This document shows, piece by piece, positions 58,616 through 64,000 of a DNA stretch of 64,000 bases. Position numbers and translations under genes: made by a program. Source of the DNA: Crotalaria pallida (lineage: Eukaryota; Streptophyta; Magnoliopsida; Fabales; Fabaceae). The first letter of the stretch is position 1; each line of letters begins with the position of its first letter. The notes under the pieces are model-generated. The model was not told the DNA's origin. It made no database searches and saw nothing but the letters and a program-made list of their open reading frames with translations. The stretch covers positions 75,233,501 to 75,297,500 of the forward strand of contig CM075655.1 in the NCBI GenBank assembly GCA_037953625.1, in the 5' to 3' direction.

Positions 58616-59059
58616 GTTACTCCGGAAGAAAGGAAATCACTGTGGTACTTGGATAGTGGGTGTTCCAAACACATGACTGGAGACAAATCGAAATTCTTAC
58701 TTCTCACTCCAAAGGACCAAGGATATGTAACTTTCGGAGATAACAACAAAGGGAAGATTCTCGGAATTGGTAAAGTAGGTACTCATCCAAACCCTTGCAT
58801 TGAAAATGTTTTACATGTTGATGGCCTTAAGCATAACTTGCTAAGTATTAGTCAGTTATGTGATAAGGGCAATAGAGTTATCTTTGATTCTGATAATTGT
58901 ATTATTGAGGGTAAAATTGACAATCTTATTAAGCTTGTTGCTCGTAGGGTAAACAATGTGTATTTAATTGATCTTAATTCAATTCCCTCAAATGATGCTA
59001 AATGTTTAATTAGTAGAGAGGATGAGTCTTGGCTATGGCATCGTAGAATAGGTCACATC
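58616..59059 (+). pseudogene. Copia protease and pre-integrase start (element B), truncated by element C
   Basis: In the gag frame after TAG: the protease-like LWYLDSGCSKHMTGDKSKF (active-site DSG near 58650), then FGDNNKGKILGIGKVG, then the GAG pre-integrase region with WLWHRRIGHI. The frame runs on into the LTR of element C to a stop at 59137, but that tail is not retroviral protein. The same region is present in element C at the right window edge, about 85-90% alike by eye. Confidence 0.85.
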
Positions 59060-60801
59060 TGTTGGTTTAGGCCTCAAAATCTCGAGCGGGGGGTGAATCG
59101 AGTTTTATTATGTATTGAAAAATTCGTACCAAATTAAAAAATTGATTTGAGATGGAGAGATTAAATGATTGAAACGGATCGCGAAAACGATAGAAATATA
59201 ATAATTGAGTAGCGCGAAAACGTAAAAAATTAAATATGCGGAAAGTAAAAGAGATAGGGATAGAAAAGCTTGCACCGGAGAATTTTATACTGGTTCAGCC
59301 TTCCCGTCGAAAGGCCTAGTCCAGTCCCCAAGCGACCCGCCTGAGAGTTCTTATAACCAAGCAATAGAGCCGCACCCTATTACAACCAAGAGCACCCCGC
59401 ACACTACTAGGAACCTCCGTTCGCTAGGGGCCTCAATCACACAGCAGGGTTCCTCGCCCTACGAACGCCTCAACGTTCAACTATGGGATTCTCTCCCTAC
59501 CACTAAGGTTGAATACAATTGATGTGAGTGATTACAATAAGTATCACGTGTTCTCAAAAACACAGATTCTACAATAAGCTCTTATGATAATGAAGAAGTA
59601 GTTTGTCTTAGAGTTTACGCAGCCAACAAGGTTTGTTCTTCAAAAGATTTAGAACAATGAAAAGCAGAACACTTGAGAAGAAGAAGAGAGAACGTAAACA
59701 AAAATGTCTGAACGTAAAAACTAAAAACAAAACCTCTTTGAAATGTTGGAGTGATCTTTATTTAAAAATAAAACTTTTTAGAATCAAAAACGATTTTGAA
59801 TTAATAAAACAAAATCAAAAAGGAATAAACAAAGATTTGAAATAAGTTTTAAAATCAAAATAAAATCAAAACGATTTTCGAAATAAAATAAAGATTTGAT
59901 TCTTAAAACCAAAAAGGAAACAATTCAAAATTAAAATCATTTTCGAATTTTATAAAATATATCAGAATCTTTTATATAAAAACAAATCAGGAAATAATAA
60001 AAATGATTCTGACACATTTTTCAATAAAACATGAAGTAATCGATTACTTTAAGAAGGTAATCGATTATTCCTTCAAAAATAGAAATTCTTAAATACATTG
60101 AAAAACATGTAATCGATTAGGCTAAGAATAGTTAATCGATTACATCACTCCTGTTCATTGTATGATGCAACTTATGATAATCGATTACACTGAGGAGTTA
60201 ATCGATTATTAAGCCTCTGGTTTGCATATGATGCAACATCATGTAATCGATTACTACAAGACTTGTAATCGATTACTAAGCCTCTGAAAAATATATGATG
60301 CAACAATTATAATCGATTACTTGACTGTTGTAATCGATTACTTTCATAAGAAAGTAACTGATTAACAAAATTCAGTTAATCGATTACAGCTTCTCTGATT
60401 TTTCTATGATGCAACAGAGTTAATCGATTACTGCAAGAGATAATCGATTACTCTCTTTTGAAATCATATAAATATGCAGAGTTTTGTAACATCAACTATT
60501 TTTACGCCGATGAAATGCAGAAAAACATTTTATATGCAGAAAATACGTTTTTCTTCTTCTCTTCAAAAATGAAAACTTTGTTGGCTTTGAAACTTCTAAG
60601 TAAACAAAAAACTTCATTACCTTACATTTGATCTAAGGAGAAGGTTTCTATTCTTAGGCTTGCTTGAGTCTTCAATCTTGACGCTTGCACTTGTGAGCTT
60701 GAACTTGAGTTGGCTTGTTATCATCAAAACATATATTTGCATTAAAGTTGAAGTCCATAGAGAGTTTGAAGCATGCCTTCCAACCAGCTTGACTTCCAAC
60801 A
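59060..60801 (-). repeat. 3' LTR of element C (1742 bp)
   Basis: On the minus strand TGTTGGAAGTCAAGC...AAACCAACA. Contains about 15 taatcgatta words at 60036-60452, many as the perfect palindrome gtaatcgattac, spaced 10-30 bp. The complement of a gggggg-rich run lies near the end, as in LTR B. Confidence 0.88.
60036..60452. repeat. TAATCGATTA palindrome cluster in LTR C
   Basis: Denser and better conserved than in LTR B. Recurrent context tatgatgcaac(a/t)...taatcgattac. Confidence 0.88.
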
Positions 60802-61100
60802 CTCCCCCTTTTTGATGATGACAAACAACCATTCTGATATGCTCTTTATTATCTGCATCACAAGTGTTACACAAGCAAAAATAGATATATAATAATAAAA
60901 CCTTCCTTAGAATCACCAAATACAGGAAATATAATGGATTAATTCTTCTCCCCCTGTATGAATGCTTAAATAACATATATCATTTTAGACAAAAAGCATC
61001 CTTCAGAGTATCTCCCCCTGAATGTATTAGCCATGAAATATCAGAATCTCTCTCCCCCTTTTGTAATCATCAAAAAGATGTGCAATCTCCCCCTGAAACA
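60802..61100 (-). other. Cluster of five polypurine tracts (element C)
   Basis: ctccccct occurs at about 60802, 60949, 61012, 61053 and 61089, i.e. agggggag on the minus strand. The one next to the LTR is the expected plus-strand primer. The others are similar enough to act as extra sites, but this is untested. Confidence 0.7.
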
Positions 61101-61148
61101 CTAAGAAGATGCATCAATAATAACATGAGAGATAAAAGATTCACATAT

Positions 61149-64000
61149 TCAAAAGAGGTGAGAGGCAGAAGTTAAACCAATTTCTCTACGAATAAAAAAG
61201 AAATTTTCTTTTGGAAGCGGTTTCGTAAAGATATCAGCCAACTGCCACGAAGTATCAACATACTCAATAATGCAATCACCCTTCTGAATATGATCACGAA
61301 TAAAATGGTGTCGAATCTCAATATGCTTCGTGCGAGAATGTTGCACTGGGTTTTTGGTAATACTAATAGCACTGGTATTATCACATTTAATAGGAATGTG
61401 ATCTAGACTTACACCAAAGTCTAGGAGTTGCTGTTTTAACCATAAAATCTGAGCGCAACAACTAACCGCGGCTACATATTCAGCCTCAGCTGTAGATAGG
61501 GCCACACTAGACTGTTTCTTACTAGCCCATGATACCAATGAATTGCCAAGAAGATGACAAGTGCCGCTAGTGCTTTTTCTATCTACTTTGCAACCAGCAA
61601 AGTCAGAATCGGAATACCCAACAAGATTACAAGACGAACCTTTGGGATACCATAAACCCATATCAGTTGTGCCAGACAAGTATTTCATTATTCGCTTGGC
61701 AGCAACCATGTGCGTTTCTTTTGGATTCGACTGGAACCGAGCACACAAACATACACTAAGCATGATATCCGGCCTACTTGCCGTTAAATACAGAAGTGAT
61801 CCGATAATACCTCGATACTTTGTAGTTTCTATGGATTTACCTCCTTCATCTTTGTCCAAGTAACAAGATGTGCTTATCGGTGTTGCTACTGCCTTGGCCT
61901 TATCCATGCCAAATCTTTTCAGTAATTCTTTGCAGTATTTGGTTTGACTAATGAAGATTTCGTCCTTCGCTTGCTTTATTTGTAATCCCAGGAAAAAGTT
62001 CAGCTCGCCCATCATAGACATTTCGAACTCTTCCTGCATCATACTAGAAAATTCCTTGCAAAGGATTTCATTAGTAGCACCGAAAATAATATCATCAACA
62101 TAAATCTGAACTAAAAGAATGTCCTTTCCTTTCTTTTTGATAAAAAGTGTGTTATCAACCTTTCCTCTTTCAAAGTTATTTTCCAACAAAAATTTGCTAA
62201 GACGGTCGTACCACGATCTAGGAGCTTGTTTTAAACCGTACAAAGCCTTTTTCAATTTATAAACATAATCAGGGTGTTCATAACTTTCAAAGCCAGGAGG
62301 TTGACACACATAAACTTCTTCATTTATAAAACCATTAAGAAAGGCACTCTTTACGTCCATTTGATATAATTTAAAACCTAGAATACATGCAAATGCTAAT
62401 AGCAGTCTTATGGCTTCCAACTGAGCAACAGGGGCAAAAGTTTCCTCATAATCTATCCCCTCTTCCTGGTTGTAACCTTGTGCAACTAACCTAGATTTGT
62501 TTCGAACAATTAAACCAGCCTCATCAAGTTTATTTTTATAAATCCACTTAGTTCCAATAATCGGATGAGACTCAGGCCTAGGAACAAGTTCCCACACCTG
62601 ATTTCTTTGGAACTGGTTTAATTCCTCTTGCATTGCCAAAAGCCAATGCTCATCAAGCATAGCCTCAGAACAATTCTTTGGCTCTACTTGAGAAACAAAT
62701 GCAAAGAAGTTACACAGATTGCTAATAGAGTTGCGAGTACTTACACCTTTTGAGATATCCCCGATAATCTGATCTATAGGATGGTGCCTTGATGTTCTCC
62801 ATTCCTTAGGCAAATCAGCGTTGAGTTCCATAGATTGTTCTTGATTTTTCTCCTCAACAGGTTCGACTGATTTTCCATTACTTTCGGAATGCTCCTTTTC
62901 TTTGGCGTTTGACTCCTTATCCTCATCAATGAATAAATCTCCAAGAATACCTGAAATGTCATTAACAGATACCTTTCCCAACCTTCTGGGATCGGATTCG
63001 TCAAAAGATACATGAATAGATTCTTCAATAGTATTACGAGATTTATTGTAAATCCTATATGCTTTGCTCGAAGCAGAATATCCAAGGAATATACCCTCAT
63101 CAGCTCTATCCTCAAAAATTCCTAGATTTTATCTACCATTATTATGCACAAAACATTTACATCCGAAAACTCGAAGATGGGAAATATTTGGTTTTCTCCC
63201 CTTGTACAGCTCATAAGGGGTTTTCTTTAAAATAGGCCTAATCAAAACACGGTTCATAACATAACATGCTGTACTTACTGCATCGGCCCAAAAATATGCA
63301 GGCAAATTCATGTCATTAAGCATTGTTCTAGAAAGCTCTTTTAATGAACGATTTTTCCTCTCCACAACTCCATTTTGCTCTGGAGTCCTTGGAGCGGAAA
63401 AATAATGTTTAACTCCATGTTTTTCGCAAAACTTTTCAAAAAGATGATTTTCAAATTCTCCACCATGATCAGTTTTAATGGATGCAATGCTCAAATGCAA
63501 TAGGTTTTGAATAATCTTGGCTAGCTTTTTAAATTCATGAAATGCGTCATTTTTATGAGTAATAAAAAGCGTCCATGTATACCTAGAACAGTCATCCACA
63601 ATAACTAAACAATAATAGTTGCCACCAAAGCTTTTAGTTTGACACGGTCCAAAAAGATCCATACGTAAAAGTTCCAAGGGCCTTTGAGTTGAAACAAGGT
63701 TTTTAGAAGGAAAATTTGCCCTTGTGAGTTTTGATTTAGAACAAGGATCACATTTTTCAGAAAAAGAAAAATTTTGCTTTGGCAAACCAACTACTAAGTT
63801 TTTAGAAGAAATTTTATTTAAATGAGCCATGTGGATGTGACCTATTCTACGATGCCATAGCCACGATTCATCCTCTTTAGATAATAAACATTTCGCATCA
63901 TTTGAGGGAATTGAATCAAAATCAATAACATAAACATTGTTTATCCTGCGAGCAATTAGCTTAATAAGATTATCAACTTTTCCCTCGATAATACATCTAT
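61149..64000 (-). pseudogene. Copia pol (element C): pre-integrase, integrase, RT, RNase H; one internal stop
   Basis: On the minus strand the frame is open from the window edge (pre-integrase WLWHRRIGHIH) through the integrase zinc region (CDPCSKSK) and core (RMDLFGPCQ, IKTDHGGEF, TPEQNGVVERKNRS) to a TAA at 63129-63131 just after KCFVHNNGR. In the same frame it resumes and stays open to the stop at 61149: RT with NQVWELVPRP, MDVKSAFLNG, LKKALYGLKQAPRSWYDRLS and the catalytic YVDD, then RNase H with SDSDFAGC, LSTAEAEY and DIFTKPLP. One nonsense codon is therefore the only visible lesion. The enzymes would copy and insert the element. Protease and gag lie outside the window. Confidence 0.92.

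Larger units (their letters stand above)
55158..59059 (+). mobile_element. SIRE-type copia retrotransposon B, 5' part, cut by element C
   Basis: 5' LTR, primer site, gag and the protease/pre-integrase part of pol in order. Pol stops at 59059, inside the GAG pre-integrase motif WLWHRRIGHI, where the LTR end of the oppositely oriented element C begins. The rest should lie beyond element C, outside the window. Confidence 0.88.
59060..64000 (-). mobile_element. SIRE-type copia retrotransposon C (minus), 3' part
   Basis: 3' LTR at 59060-60801, PPT cluster, then pol reading right to left out of the window. Inserted in element B pol. Only 347 bp separate the pol stop from the LTR, so unlike element A there is no envelope-like ORF. 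Confidence 0.9.

Noticed and set aside
62774..63115. 113-codon minus ORF between integrase and RT of element C
   Set aside because: Out of frame with pol; the true pol frame is open here apart from one TAA at 63129.

Overview
This is plant nuclear DNA: introns with GT/AG borders, a class II KNOX homeobox gene, and plant-specific transposon families (SIRE-type Ty1/copia, chromovirus Ty3/gypsy, BED-finger hAT, MULE-, Stowaway- and Tourist-like MITEs). The KNOX protein and the TAATCGATTA-rich SIRE LTRs suggest a eudicot, perhaps a legume. That is inference from remembered families; nothing in the window fixes the species.

Layout. 1-5072: 3' part of a SIRE-type copia element (A, plus strand) with pol end, broken envelope-like ORF, polypurine tracts and 3' LTR, inserted in a LINE. 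5073-~8400: that LINE, with many stop codons. 8401-9745: no gene, a dispersed repeat and an LTR-like stretch with perfect palindromes. 9746-44749: a minus-strand chromovirus-like LTR element with giant (about 5.8 kb) LTRs and a very short non-coding interior. It was hit three times: a 10.9 kb Tekay/Del-like gypsy element in the left LTR (10327-21218), a related 5.9 kb solo LTR in the interior (26386-32287), and a 5.2 kb hAT transposon in the right LTR (35902-41143). Because the host LTR is present twice, each copy keeps the empty site for the other's insertion. The right LTR also runs into a second partial interior, so two elements share one LTR.

45.5-54.9 kb: the only host gene, a KNAT7-like class II KNOX transcription factor in five exons (47180-53368, 282 codons, reading frame open throughout). 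Its promoter, introns and 3' flank hold at least nine small insertions, most with exact target-site duplications: four MULE-type MITEs with 9-bp duplications, a Stowaway-like MITE, two hAT-like MITEs with 8-bp duplications, a Tourist-like MITE, a SINE-like piece and a 2.2 kb non-autonomous LTR element in intron 4.

55158-64000: a second SIRE-type element (B, plus: 5' LTR, PBS, gag, protease) cut inside pol by a third, opposite-facing SIRE-type element (C, minus: 3' LTR, PPT cluster, RNase H/RT/integrase), which leaves the window.

Most unusual: (1) the Tekay-like LTR looks like a small gene, with a TATA-like box, a candidate 1.48 kb intron and then a 161-codon ORF for a basic/proline-rich/acidic-tailed protein; (2) arrays of TCGA-centred palindromes (TACTCGAGTA, TAATCGATTA and hybrids) recur in LTRs of both copia and gypsy elements; (3) the nested pairs of filled and empty sites give a readable insertion history. 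All retroelement and transposase genes seen here are partial or broken.
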